A stretch of 64,000 nt of DNA from CAIWHR01 sp963708855. GTDB taxonomy: Bacteria; Pseudomonadota; Gammaproteobacteria; Burkholderiales; Casimicrobiaceae. Numbering within the stretch: position 1 is the first letter of the stretch; every line of letters starts with the position of its first letter. The translations under genes were made by a program, and so were the position numbers. The stretch covers positions 119,846 through 183,845 of the forward strand of contig CAVPUM010000034.1 in NCBI GenBank assembly GCA_963708855.1, in the 5' to 3' direction. Under the pieces are notes generated by a model. That model was not told where the DNA came from, did not search any database, and saw only the letters and a program-made list of their open reading frames with translations. Shown here one piece after another: positions 8,409-16,380 of the stretch.

Positions 8409-10759
8409 CGACCGCAACGACCGCCAAGCGCTCCAACGGCGCCGTCGGCGTACGCCAGCCGCTGATCGACGGCGTCGAAAAGGTCACCGGCCAGGCACGT
8501 TACACGGCGGACCTGCCCGCCGCGGGAGCGCTCGTCGGCGCGATCCTGCGCAGCCCCGTCGCGCACGGCGAGATCCGGCGCATCGACACATCGCGCGCCC
8601 GCGCGCTGCCCGGCGTGCGCGCCGTCGTCACCGGCGATGATTGCGCCGTCGCCTATGGCGTCATCCCGGTCGCGCAGAACGAATTTCCGCTCGCCCGCGA
8701 GCGCGTCCGCTATCGCGGCGAGCCGGTCGCGGCGGTCGCCGCCGACGATGACGTCGCCGCACGCGCGGCACTGGCGGCCATCGAGCTCGACATCCTGCCG
8801 TTGCCGGCGCACTTCGACGCCGGCGCGGCGCGCGCCGCCGGTGCGACGCTGCTGCACGCCAACAAGCCAGGCAACATCGAACGCGAGGTCGAGCACACGT
8901 TCGGCGATGTCGAGGCGGGCTTCGCGGGCGCGGACCTCGTGCGCGAGGAGCGCTTCCACTATGCCGAGGTTTCGCACGCGATGATGGAGCCCAATGCGGC
9001 GCTCGCCGAGTACGACGCCGAGCGCGACCGGCTGACGCTCCATTCCGTGACGCAGGTCCCCTACTACGTGCACCTGGCGCTCGCCCGTTGCCTCGGAATG
9101 GACGAGTCGCGCATCCGCGTGGTCAAGCCGTTCGTCGGCGGCGGCTTCGGCCATCGCACGGAGACGCTCAACTTCGAGATCATCGCGGCCATGCTCGCGC
9201 GGGCCGCGGGCGGCACGGTGAAGCTCGAGCTCTCCCGCGAGGAGACGTTTCTCACCCACCGCGGCCGGCCCGAGACCGATGTGCGGTTGAAGGTCGGGTT
9301 GAAGCGTTCCGGCGAGATCGCCGCGGTCGATTGCGAAGTCATCCAGCGCGGCGGCGGGTACGCCGGCTACGGGCTGGTGACGATCCTCTATGCCGGCGCG
9401 CTGCTGCATGCGCTGTACCGCCTGCCGGCCTGCACGTACCATGGCCTTCGCGTCTACAGCAATACGCCGCCCAACGGGGCGATGCGCGGCCACGGCTCGG
9501 TCGACGTCCGCCACGCATTCGAGGCGCTGCTCGATGCGATGGCCGCCGAGCTCGGACTCGACCCGTTCGCCGTGCGGCGGGCCAATCTGCTTTCCGTGCC
9601 GCACCGGACGATCAACGATCTGCAGGTCAATTCCTGCGGATTGGGCGAATGTCTCGACATCGTCGAGCGCGCATCGGGCTGGCCGGCGCGCCGCGGCAGG
9701 CTCCCGCGCGGCCGCGGTCTCGGCATGGCGTGCTCGCACTACGTGAGCGGTTCCGCGAAACCCGTGCACTGGACCGGCGAGCCGCATGCGGTGGTCAATC
9801 TCAAGCTCGATTTCGACGGCGGGATCACGGTGCTGACCGGCGCCTCCGACATCGGGCAGGGAAGCTCGACCCTGATCGCGCAGACAGTGGCCGAAGTGAT
9901 GGGGCTGTCCCTCGAACGACTCACCGTCGTCGCCAACGACAGCCGCGTGACGCCGAAGGACAACGGCTCGTACTCGTCGCGCGTGTCGTTCATGGTCGGC
10001 AACGCCGCGATCGGGGCCGCGCGCGAATTGCAGCGCGTGCTGGTCGACGCGGCGGCGCGCAAGCTCGAGGTCGCCTCCGCCGACGTGAGCTGCGAAGGCG
10101 AACGCTACCGTGTCGCCGGCACCGATCGCCATCTGTCGTACAAGGACGTGGTTGCCGCGGCGCTTGAGGATGGCGGCACCCTCACCGTGAAGGGCACCTG
10201 GTCGACACCGCCGGAAACGCAGGGCGGCAAGTTCAAGGGCGCGGCGGTGGGCTCGAGCGCGGGGTTTTCCTACGCGGCGCAGGTGGTGGAAGTCAGCGTC
10301 GACGAGGACACCGGAATGGTCGCGGTGGAGCGCGTGTGGGTCGCGCACGATTGCGGGCGCGCGATCAATCCGCTCGCGGTCGAAGGCCAGGTGCAGGGCT
10401 CGGTATGGATGGGGATGGGCCAGGCGCTGTCCGAGGAATCGCAGTATCACGAGGGCCTGTCGCTGCGCGCCAACCTGCTCGACTATCGCGTGCCGACGAT
10501 CGTCGAGTCGCCGCCGATCGAGACCTTCATCGTCGAGGCGCACGACCCGCACGGGCCGTTCGGCGCGAAGGAGGCGGGCGAGGGCTCGCTCTCCGGATTC
10601 CTGCCGGCGCTCACCAACGCGATCGCCGACGCCACCGGATTGCGCGTACACGAATTGCCGGCCTCGCCCGACCGCATGCTCGCAGCGATCAACGCGCGGC
10701 GGCGCGCCGAGAAGCTGGGCCGGACCGTGGGCAAGGCATCGCCCAAGGGAGAGATCTGA
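8405..10759 (+). CDS. hcrA: Molybdopterin-cytosine-dinucleotide-binding large subunit, 4-hydroxybenzoyl-CoA reductase alpha-like
   Basis: 784 residues, the usual length for HcrA and related large subunits. An aldehyde oxidase a/b hammerhead domain (about 20-130, GVEKVTGQARYTADLP) is followed by the Mo-cofactor domain with FVGGGFGHRTE, the MRGHGSVDVRHAFE loop, TGASDIGQGS and the C-terminal GPFGAKEAGEGS, which carries the glutamate that acts at the Mo centre in this family. In HBCR this subunit removes the phenolic hydroxyl of 4-hydroxybenzoyl-CoA to give benzoyl-CoA. The start overlaps hcrC (ATGA) and the stop overlaps the flavin subunit (TGATG). Confidence 0.8.
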   Translation: MTTATTAKRSNGAVGVRQPLIDGVEKVTGQARYTADLPAAGALVGAILRSPVAHGEIRRIDTSRARALPGVRAVVTGDDCAVAYGVIPVAQNEFPLARERVRYRGEPVAAVAADDDVAARAALAAIELDILPLPAHFDAGAARAAGATLLHANKPGNIEREVEHTFGDVEAGFAGADLVREERFHYAEVSHAMMEPNAALAEYDAERDRLTLHSVTQVPYYVHLALARCLGMDESRIRVVKPFVGGGFGHRTETLNFEIIAAMLARAAGGTVKLELSREETFLTHRGRPETDVRLKVGLKRSGEIAAVDCEVIQRGGGYAGYGLVTILYAGALLHALYRLPACTYHGLRVYSNTPPNGAMRGHGSVDVRHAFEALLDAMAAELGLDPFAVRRANLLSVPHRTINDLQVNSCGLGECLDIVERASGWPARRGRLPRGRGLGMACSHYVSGSAKPVHWTGEPHAVVNLKLDFDGGITVLTGASDIGQGSSTLIAQTVAEVMGLSLERLTVVANDSRVTPKDNGSYSSRVSFMVGNAAIGAARELQRVLVDAAARKLEVASADVSCEGERYRVAGTDRHLSYKDVVAAALEDGGTLTVKGTWSTPPETQGGKFKGAAVGSSAGFSYAAQVVEVSVDEDTGMVAVERVWVAHDCGRAINPLAVEGQVQGSVWMGMGQALSEESQYHEGLSLRANLLDYRVPTIVESPPIETFIVEAHDPHGPFGAKEAGEGSLSGFLPALTNAIADATGLRVHELPASPDRMLAAINARRRAEKLGRTVGKASPKGEI

Positions 10760-11766
10760 TGGAGCGCATCGCTCCGTTCGTGCTGGAGCGGCCCGCGACC
10801 CTCGCCGAAGCGGTGGCGTTGCTATCGGCCACGCCCGGCGCGCGCCCGCTGGCCGGCGGCACCGATCTGCTGCCCAATCTGCGCGACGGGCTCGGTGAGT
10901 CGCCGGTGCTGGTCGATCTTGGCGGCATCGATGGGTTCTCGTCGATCGCCTGCGGGCGCGACGGGATGACGATCGGTGCCGGCGTGACACTGGCGCGGAT
11001 CGTGGCCGATGCGACCATCGGCGGCGCGCTGCCGGCGCTGGCCGAGGCCGCGGCTGCCGTCGCCGGACCCGGCCATCGCACGGTGGCAACGCTCGGCGGC
11101 AACCTGTGCCTCGACACGCGCTGCGTGTTCTACAACCAGAGCGAATGGTGGCGCCGTGCCAACGCTTTCTGCCTCAAGCACGGCGGAGATGTCTGCCATG
11201 TCGCGCCGCAGGGCAAGCACTGCCACGCGGCGTTTTCCGGTGACCTCGCCCCGGTCCTGCTCGTGCTCGACGCCACAGTCGAGATCGTCGGCCCGGCCGG
11301 CGCGCGGCGATTGCCGCTCGCGGAGCTCTATGTCGAGGACGGCGCGCGGCATCTGGCCCTCGCGCGGGGCGAGATCGTCGCTTCGGTTCGCATCCCGGTC
11401 CAGCCGGCGAGGGCACGAACCGGATACCGCAAGGCGCGCGCTCGCGGGGCGATCGACTTTCCGCTTGCCGGAGTCGCTGCGCGCGTCACCATGGACGATG
11501 GCCGCCTCGGCGCGCTGCGCGTCGCGCTCACGGGCACCAACGCGCGGCCGCTCGTGCTCGACGGCACGGATGCGCTCGCCGGGCATCCGGTGACGGACGA
11601 GACTCTGGCGCAGCTCGGCAAGCTCGTGCAGAAACAGGTGAGTCCGATGCGCACGACGGTCACGCATTCCTACTACCGGCGGCAGGTCGCGGCCGTGCTC
11701 GCCCAGCGACTCGTCCGGGGGCTTGCCACCGAGCCCGCCACAGGCGCTCGCCGGACTTCCGGTTGA
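10759..11766 (+). CDS. hcrB: FAD subunit with extra [4Fe-4S] loop, 4-hydroxybenzoyl-CoA reductase beta-like
   Basis: 335 residues. The FAD-binding PCMH domain (GGTDLLPNLRDG, TLGGNLCLDTRC) is interrupted by an insertion of about 40 residues with the cysteine-rich run RCVFYNQSEWWRR ... FCLKHGGDVCHVAPQGKHCH, followed by the CO-dehydrogenase flavoprotein C-terminal domain. This four-cysteine insertion binds an extra [4Fe-4S] cluster in 4-hydroxybenzoyl-CoA reductase and is missing from ordinary xanthine dehydrogenases, so it is the best evidence for the Hcr call. The cluster lets electrons run from low-potential ferredoxin towards the Mo site. The start codon overlaps the hcrA stop. Confidence 0.85.
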   Translation: MERIAPFVLERPATLAEAVALLSATPGARPLAGGTDLLPNLRDGLGESPVLVDLGGIDGFSSIACGRDGMTIGAGVTLARIVADATIGGALPALAEAAAAVAGPGHRTVATLGGNLCLDTRCVFYNQSEWWRRANAFCLKHGGDVCHVAPQGKHCHAAFSGDLAPVLLVLDATVEIVGPAGARRLPLAELYVEDGARHLALARGEIVASVRIPVQPARARTGYRKARARGAIDFPLAGVAARVTMDDGRLGALRVALTGTNARPLVLDGTDALAGHPVTDETLAQLGKLVQKQVSPMRTTVTHSYYRRQVAAVLAQRLVRGLATEPATGARRTSG

Positions 11767-11792
11767 AGCCGGACCGGCAGGCGGCATCGGGC

Positions 11793-12086
11793 ATGGACCA
11801 TTCCGAAATCAGTGCTCCCGGCTCCGGGACCCCGGACGCGCCGGCGCGGCGCTGGACCGCCGCCGACGGCATCCATATCGACGTGCGCGGCCTCGCGCCG
11901 CCGGAACCGCTGGTGGCGATCGTTCGCCTGATCGAGTCGATCGGAGACGGCACGGCGCCGGTGATCGTCCATCACGAGCGCGACCCGGTGATGCTCTACG
12001 GCGAGCTCGCGGAGCGCGGCTGGACCGTGGAGCGCGTCGACTCCGGTCCGGGTGAAGTGCGGCTGAAGCTCGAGCGCGCACGGTGA
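11793..12086 (+). CDS. DUF2249 domain protein
   Basis: 97 residues. The core IDVRGLAPPEPLVAIVRLIE ... HHERDPVMLYGELAERGW is the DUF2249 pattern, a TusA/SirA-like small fold. ATG 11793 follows AGGCGG; a TTG at 11763 overlapping the hcrB stop is an alternative start. The function is unknown. The family often sits with hemerythrins, NnrS and Fe-S assembly factors in denitrifiers, as here. It overlaps the next gene by GTGA. Confidence 0.7.
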   Translation: MDHSEISAPGSGTPDAPARRWTAADGIHIDVRGLAPPEPLVAIVRLIESIGDGTAPVIVHHERDPVMLYGELAERGWTVERVDSGPGEVRLKLERAR

Positions 12087-13402
12087 AGCGCGCTGCCGGG
12101 GTGTTCCTCGCCGGGGTCGGGAGCCGCCTGCTGCCGCCGTCGATTCCGTTCCGTTTCTTCGGCGCCGCGGTCGCGTTTCACGTCTGCGCGTGGATCGCGC
12201 TGTTCATCGGCGCCGACGCGGCGGTGCGCTTCGCGGGCGGTCTCGGCTGGCCGCTCGCCGCCCTGCATTTCGGCACACTCGGCGTGCTCGCGATGACCGC
12301 CATCGGGGCGAGCCTGCAACTGTTGCCGGTCGCGACGAGGCGGCCCGTCGGCAGCGGGGGCTGGCCCGCCGCGATCTGGTGGCTGTACACGCCAGGCGTG
12401 GCGATGACTGCGCTCGGGATGGGCACCGGCGACACCATCCTGCTTTTCGCCGGCGCCGTTGCGGTGGCGTTGGCGCTCGCCGCCTATGCCGCGCTGCTGA
12501 CGCGGAATCTCATCGGGGCCAGGGGAATGCCGGTCGTCGTCGCGCACGGTTGGGCCGCGCTCGCGTCGCTCGTCGTGGCCATCGCGACGGCGCTGGCGCT
12601 CGCTGGCGCCTACGTCGGCATGCCGACGATCGGCCGCGCGACTGCGATCGCGCTGCACGTTGTCTTCGCCGCGTACGGCTTCATGGGCATGCTGGCGCTC
12701 GGCCTCTCGTACATCGTCGTGCCGATGTTCGCGCTGTCCGAGGTGCCCGCGGAGCGTCCGGCGTGGGCATCGTTCGCGTTGGCCGTCCTCGCGCTGCTGC
12801 TCGGCGGCGTGGCCGCACTGGATATCGCCCCCCTGCTGCTCCGCACCGCCGCTCTCGCCGCGGGACTGGCCGCGGTGGCCGTGCACCTGCGGCTGATGGC
12901 GATCGCGCTCAAGACCGGGATGCGCCGCCATCTCGGCCGTTCGTTCACGCTCGTCCGGGTCGCGTGGACGGCACTCGTGGCGAGCCTCGCCGTCGCGCTG
13001 GCTCTGGTCCACGACGCTCCGGTCGACGGCATGGCGACACAGTTCGGGCTCGTCCTGATCGGTGGCTGGCTGCTCACCTTCGCGCTCGCGATCCTGCAGC
13101 GGATCGTGCCGTTCCTGGCGTCGATGCACGCGGCCCAGGCGAAGACACGGGGCAAGCGCCTGCCGCCGACCCCTTCGGCGCTGACCGCCGAGCGCCCGCT
13201 GGCGATCCATTTCGCCTGCCACCTGGCCGCGCTCGCGCTGCTCGTGATCGCCGCCGCTGTCGACAGCGCCGCCGCGGTCCGGGCTGCCGCCGTCGTGGGC
13301 ACCGCCGGTGCGCTCGCCTTCGGCGCATTCTTCGCGATTGCGATGCGGCGAATGCGGCGGCCGACGGCAGCGGCGGCTCCCGGCACCCTGCCGGCGGCTT
13401 GA
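12083..13402 (+). CDS. NnrS / heme-copper-oxidase-like polytopic membrane protein
   Basis: 439 residues with about twelve hydrophobic helices. Conserved-looking histidines lie inside helices (ALHFGTLGVLAM, VVAHGWAALASL, IALHVVFAAYGFMG), which suggests heme or metal binding as in NnrS and subunit-I-like proteins. NnrS proteins are linked to nitric oxide tolerance. The start is GTG 12083, coupled to the DUF2249 gene. The neighbouring hemerythrin and DUF59 genes support a nitrosative-stress or cofactor-protection role, but the exact family was not confirmed. Confidence 0.6.
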   Translation: MKRAAGVFLAGVGSRLLPPSIPFRFFGAAVAFHVCAWIALFIGADAAVRFAGGLGWPLAALHFGTLGVLAMTAIGASLQLLPVATRRPVGSGGWPAAIWWLYTPGVAMTALGMGTGDTILLFAGAVAVALALAAYAALLTRNLIGARGMPVVVAHGWAALASLVVAIATALALAGAYVGMPTIGRATAIALHVVFAAYGFMGMLALGLSYIVVPMFALSEVPAERPAWASFALAVLALLLGGVAALDIAPLLLRTAALAAGLAAVAVHLRLMAIALKTGMRRHLGRSFTLVRVAWTALVASLAVALALVHDAPVDGMATQFGLVLIGGWLLTFALAILQRIVPFLASMHAAQAKTRGKRLPPTPSALTAERPLAIHFACHLAALALLVIAAAVDSAAAVRAAAVVGTAGALAFGAFFAIAMRRMRRPTAAAAPGTLPAA

Positions 13403-13439
13403 CCCGCATCAATGGCCCGGTCCATCGCATCAGGTAATT

Positions 13440-13455
13440 TGGTACCCGGATACCA
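13440..13455. promoter_or_regulatory. Inverted repeat TGGTA-N6-TACCA upstream of the hemerythrin gene
   Basis: Perfect 5-bp arms with a 6-base spacer, ending 13 bases before the start codon at 13469, in the 66-base gap after the NnrS-like gene. Position and symmetry suit a repressor site, possibly for the Rrf2 or Crp/Fnr protein nearby. No second copy was noticed in the window. Confidence 0.4.
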
Positions 13456-13468
13456 TAATGAGGTTGTC

Positions 13469-13963
13469 ATGAGCTTCCAGCGCCAAGTGAGCCAAGCGCT
13501 CGACAACGAGCATCGCGCCAACATCGAGCTGCTGGGCCGGCTCGAGCAGGCCTTCGCGCGCGCGGGCCGCACCGCAACCGCGAGCGACCCCGACCTCGGC
13601 AAGCTCGCCGGCGCGCTGGTCCGGCAGCTCGAGCAGGACATCGGCCGGCACTTCGATTTCGAGGAGCGCGAGCTCTTCCCGCGCCTCGCTGCCGCCGGCG
13701 AGGGCGACATCGCCGCGCTGCTCGCGGAAGAGCACGAGGCGATCCGCGCCGTCGCGGCCGAAGTGCTGCCGCTCGCGCGTGGCGCGGCGGCGGCGACGCT
13801 GGACGATGCCGGCTGGACGATGCTTAAGCGCTGCACGCTCGAGCTCGTCGAGCGCCAGGTCGCGCACATCCAGAAGGAGACGATGGCGCTCCTGCCGATA
13901 CTGGAGGATCTGCTCGACGAGGACAGCGATCGCGAGCTTGCGTTCGCGTATGCGTCCGATTGA
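13469..13963 (+). CDS. Hemerythrin-like (HHE) domain protein
   Basis: 164 residues, predicted all-helical. Candidate di-iron ligands are spread as in HHE proteins: DNEHRANIELL, GRHFDFEERELFPRL, EEHEAIRAV and QVAHIQKETMALLPIL. Such proteins bind O2 or NO at a di-iron site, and the RIC/YtfE branch helps repair Fe-S clusters. GAGG five bases before ATG 13469 fixes the start; an upstream GTG/ATG lacks support. The inverted repeat at 13440 suggests separate control. The stop is followed at once by repeat copy B. Confidence 0.82.
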   Translation: MSFQRQVSQALDNEHRANIELLGRLEQAFARAGRTATASDPDLGKLAGALVRQLEQDIGRHFDFEERELFPRLAAAGEGDIAALLAEEHEAIRAVAAEVLPLARGAAAATLDDAGWTMLKRCTLELVERQVAHIQKETMALLPILEDLLDEDSDRELAFAYASD

Positions 13964-14045
13964 GATGAACGGCACCCACGCTCACTATGTTCGCTGCCCC
14001 GCCGGGGGGCAGTCTGCGCCCTTCGGGCGGCCGCGCGGGCGCTGA
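13964..14045 (+). repeat. Dispersed intergenic repeat, copy B (subtype 1)
   Basis: About 82 bases starting GATGAACGGC directly after the hemerythrin stop, then CCCACGCTCAC, GTTCGCTGCCCC, a C/G hairpin and GCCCTTCGGGC. It is oriented with transcription and is nearly identical in plan to copies D (32066), E (37166) and F (44347). Confidence 0.85.
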
Positions 14046-14061
14046 ACCTGGAGGAATTGCG

Positions 14062-15078
14062 ATGGGCGACGAAACCGTGAATGCCGTGCGCGCGCTCGCG
14101 CGCGCAGACCTGGACGCAGTCGTCGCTATCGACGCGGCGATCGAGGGCCGGCCGCGGCGCACCTACTTCGAACGGCGACTGGCCGCAGCGGTGCGGGCGC
14201 CGAAACTGCATGCGCAGCTCGCCGCGACCGACGCCGCCGGGCTCGCCGGCTACATCCTCGCGCGCGTGCTGGAGGGCGAATTCGGGCGCACCGAGCCCGG
14301 CCTGCGGTTGGAGATCGTCGGCGTGCGCCGGGACCTGCAGCACCACGGCGTCGGCACGCTGTTGCTCGACGCGCTCACGACGTGGGCGCGGCGGCACGGC
14401 ATCCGCGACCTGCGCACGCAGGCGGCGTGGAACGACCACGGCATGCTGCGCTGGCTCGACGCGATGCATTTCACGCTGGCGCCCAACCACGTCGTCGACT
14501 GCGCCGTCTCCGGAGGCCAGTACACGCCGGAGCGCGACGACCGGGTGACGATCCCCGAGGGTGAAGGCCCCGCGCACGAAATCGACTACGGCGGGCAATC
14601 CGACAACCATTTCGAGCGGCTCTCGCGGGACCTTGCCGACGTGCGCGCGATGGGTCCCGGCGATCTCGCCGAGATCTCCCGCATCGACCGTTCGATCACC
14701 GGACGCGACCGCGAGGCCTACATGCAGGCCAGGCTCGATGAAGCGATGGTCGACTCCGCGATCCGCATCTCGCTGACCGCCCGGCTCGATCGCGCGATCG
14801 TGGGCTACCTGATGGCGAGCGCGGACCTCGGCGACTTCGGCCGCACCGAACCGGTCGCGGTCATCGACACCATCGGCGTCGACCCGGATTACGCGCATCG
14901 CGGCGTCGGCCACGCGATGCTGTCGCAACTGTTCGCGAATCTGGGCGCGTTGCGCATCGAGCGCGTCGAAACCGTAGTCGGGCCGCGCGACCTCGGGCTG
15001 CTCGGATTCCTCTACGACACCGGTTTCGCGCCGTCCCAGCGCATCCCCTTCGTGCTGCGCCTCCCTGACAGCCCATGA
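14062..15078 (+). CDS. Tandem GNAT acetyltransferase (two GNAT domains)
   Basis: 338 residues made of two GNAT domains. Domain 1 (about 6-150) has AIDAAIEG, GEFGRTEPG and the CoA loop QHHGVGTLL; domain 2 (about 195-335) has RIDRSITG, GDFGRTEPV and AHRGVGHAML. Both CoA loops are intact, so both halves may be active. The EFGRTEP signature matches WEFGSPP in the single GNAT at 2695, pointing to duplication. A good GGAGG precedes ATG 14062. The gene overlaps the DUF59 gene (ATGA). The substrate is unknown; the constant link to the Mo-enzyme cluster suggests a role there, perhaps on an enzyme or a CoA intermediate. Confidence 0.8.
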   Translation: MGDETVNAVRALARADLDAVVAIDAAIEGRPRRTYFERRLAAAVRAPKLHAQLAATDAAGLAGYILARVLEGEFGRTEPGLRLEIVGVRRDLQHHGVGTLLLDALTTWARRHGIRDLRTQAAWNDHGMLRWLDAMHFTLAPNHVVDCAVSGGQYTPERDDRVTIPEGEGPAHEIDYGGQSDNHFERLSRDLADVRAMGPGDLAEISRIDRSITGRDREAYMQARLDEAMVDSAIRISLTARLDRAIVGYLMASADLGDFGRTEPVAVIDTIGVDPDYAHRGVGHAMLSQLFANLGALRIERVETVVGPRDLGLLGFLYDTGFAPSQRIPFVLRLPDSP

Positions 15079-15392
15079 CGATTCCGATGCCGGACGACGA
15101 CGCGGTGCGCGAAGCGTTGCGACAGGTCGAGGATCCCGAGGCGGGGATGAACATCGTCGATCTCGGACTCGTGTACGCCGTCGATGTCGGCGCGGGCGCC
15201 GTGCGGGTCGACCTCACCATGACCACCGCCGCGTGCCCGATGGCCGACATGATCGTCGACGGGGCGCGGGACGCCATCAGCGCCATCGTCCCCGCGGGAA
15301 CGAACGTCGACGTGCAGCTCGTCTGGGATCCGCCGTGGACGCCGGACAAGATGACCGGCATCGCCCGCGACCACTTCGGCTGGCCGGGTTGA
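15075..15392 (+). CDS. DUF59/MIP18-type Fe-S cluster assembly protein (PaaD/SufT-like)
   Basis: 105 residues spanning one DUF59 domain: REALRQVEDPEAGMNIVDLGLVY at the front and MTTAACPMAD with the single conserved cysteine, then LVWDPPWTPDKM. Members help insert Fe-S clusters into client proteins. The clients here could be the Fe-S subunits of the two upstream Mo enzymes (seven or more clusters). Translation is coupled to the double GNAT by an ATGA overlap. It is the last gene of the plus-strand run. Confidence 0.8.
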   Translation: MTIPMPDDDAVREALRQVEDPEAGMNIVDLGLVYAVDVGAGAVRVDLTMTTAACPMADMIVDGARDAISAIVPAGTNVDVQLVWDPPWTPDKMTGIARDHFGWPG

Positions 15393-15584
15393 GGGGACGC
15401 CGCGGGCACCCTTCGGGTGTCGTCTCGTCCGGATTGCCCTCGCTGATGCACCCGGGGCCGCTGGCTGAACCCGGCGGAGCACTCACCGCGCAGCGTTCAG
15501 CACTCTTTCAGGTTGGCTCCGTACACTCAGCCGCGTACCGGACTCTGCGGGCCGCGCCCGCCAACGCCATCCGTGAAGGAAAAA

Positions 15585-16366
15585 ATGAATCTGCCCAAAA
15601 GTCTGAGTTGGCTTTCGAGCCTGCTCCTCCCGCTGGTGGCGATTGCCGCCCACGCCGTGAGCCTGTCGCCCACGTCCCTTGCGCTGGTGCCTGGAATGAG
15701 CGCCACCATCGCGGTAAGCAGCGTGCGTGGCACTGCGACCTTGAAGAACTCGAATTCCACCGCCGTTGCGGCGAGCCTGGCCGGTGGAAAGATCAGCGTG
15801 ACGGCGAAAGCCGTCGGCGTCGCGACGCTGTCCGTCACCGACCGAAGCGGCACGAAGACTGCCAAAGTAACGGTCAAGCCGCCCGCTGGGCGTTTCGCCC
15901 GGCAGCGCATCGCTGCTCGTCGGGCAGTCGACGACGCTGACGATCAGCAACGCGATCGGCACGATCACGATGAGCAACTCCAACAGCGCCGCGGTCAGCG
16001 CGAGTCGCTCGGGGAGCATCATCACGGTGACAGGCAGAAGCGCAGGCAGCGCCGAACTCACCGTGCGTGACACGAAGTCGACGGTCAAGGTGCAAGTGAC
16101 GCGTCACCTCGCCGCCTCCGCCTCCGTCTCCATCGGGCGGAATCCACCCCGGGCGCCTGCTCGCCAGCAACTGCTTCCAGTGTCACGGGACCAACGGCAG
16201 CGGCGGCTTCGAAGGGATCGGGGGAGGCAGCAAAGCCGAACTGCTCGAGGAGCTGCGCGAATTCGCGAGCGGTCAGGAGGATGCCGGCGGCATCATGGCT
16301 GCCCATGTGATGGGATACACCGACGAGCAGTTGCAGCTCATCGCCGACTTCCTGTCCCAACAATAA
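15585..16366 (+). CDS. Secreted cytochrome c with bacterial Ig-like repeats (two apparent frameshifts)
   Basis: After correcting two single-base shifts (near 15885 and 16101, each an extra base) this gives about 259 residues. They comprise a signal peptide (MNLPKSLSWLSSLLLPLVAIAAHA), two Ig-like repeats of about 75 residues (LSPTSLALVPGMSATI ... and GVSPGSASLLVGQSTTL ...), a proline-rich linker (SPPPPPSPSGG) and a C-terminal monoheme cytochrome c with CFQCH and a later Met ligand candidate (AAHVMGY). It sits 14 bases before an FccB-like gene, so it should be the cytochrome partner of a flavocytochrome c. A cytochrome joined to adhesin-type Ig repeats is unusual. The indels probably come from sequencing. 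Confidence 0.7.
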
Positions 16367-16380
16367 GCGGAGAACTCAAA

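Noticed and set aside
8342..11089. 915-residue minus-strand open frame across hcrA/hcrB
   Set aside because: Low-complexity shadow of conserved plus-strand genes; no start signal or family similarity.
13987..14061. N-terminal extension of the double GNAT protein
   Set aside because: It is translated repeat copy B; the GGAGG before 14062 gives the proper start.
12610..14928. 772-residue minus-strand open frame
   Set aside because: Crosses three recognisable plus-strand genes and has no domain of its own.
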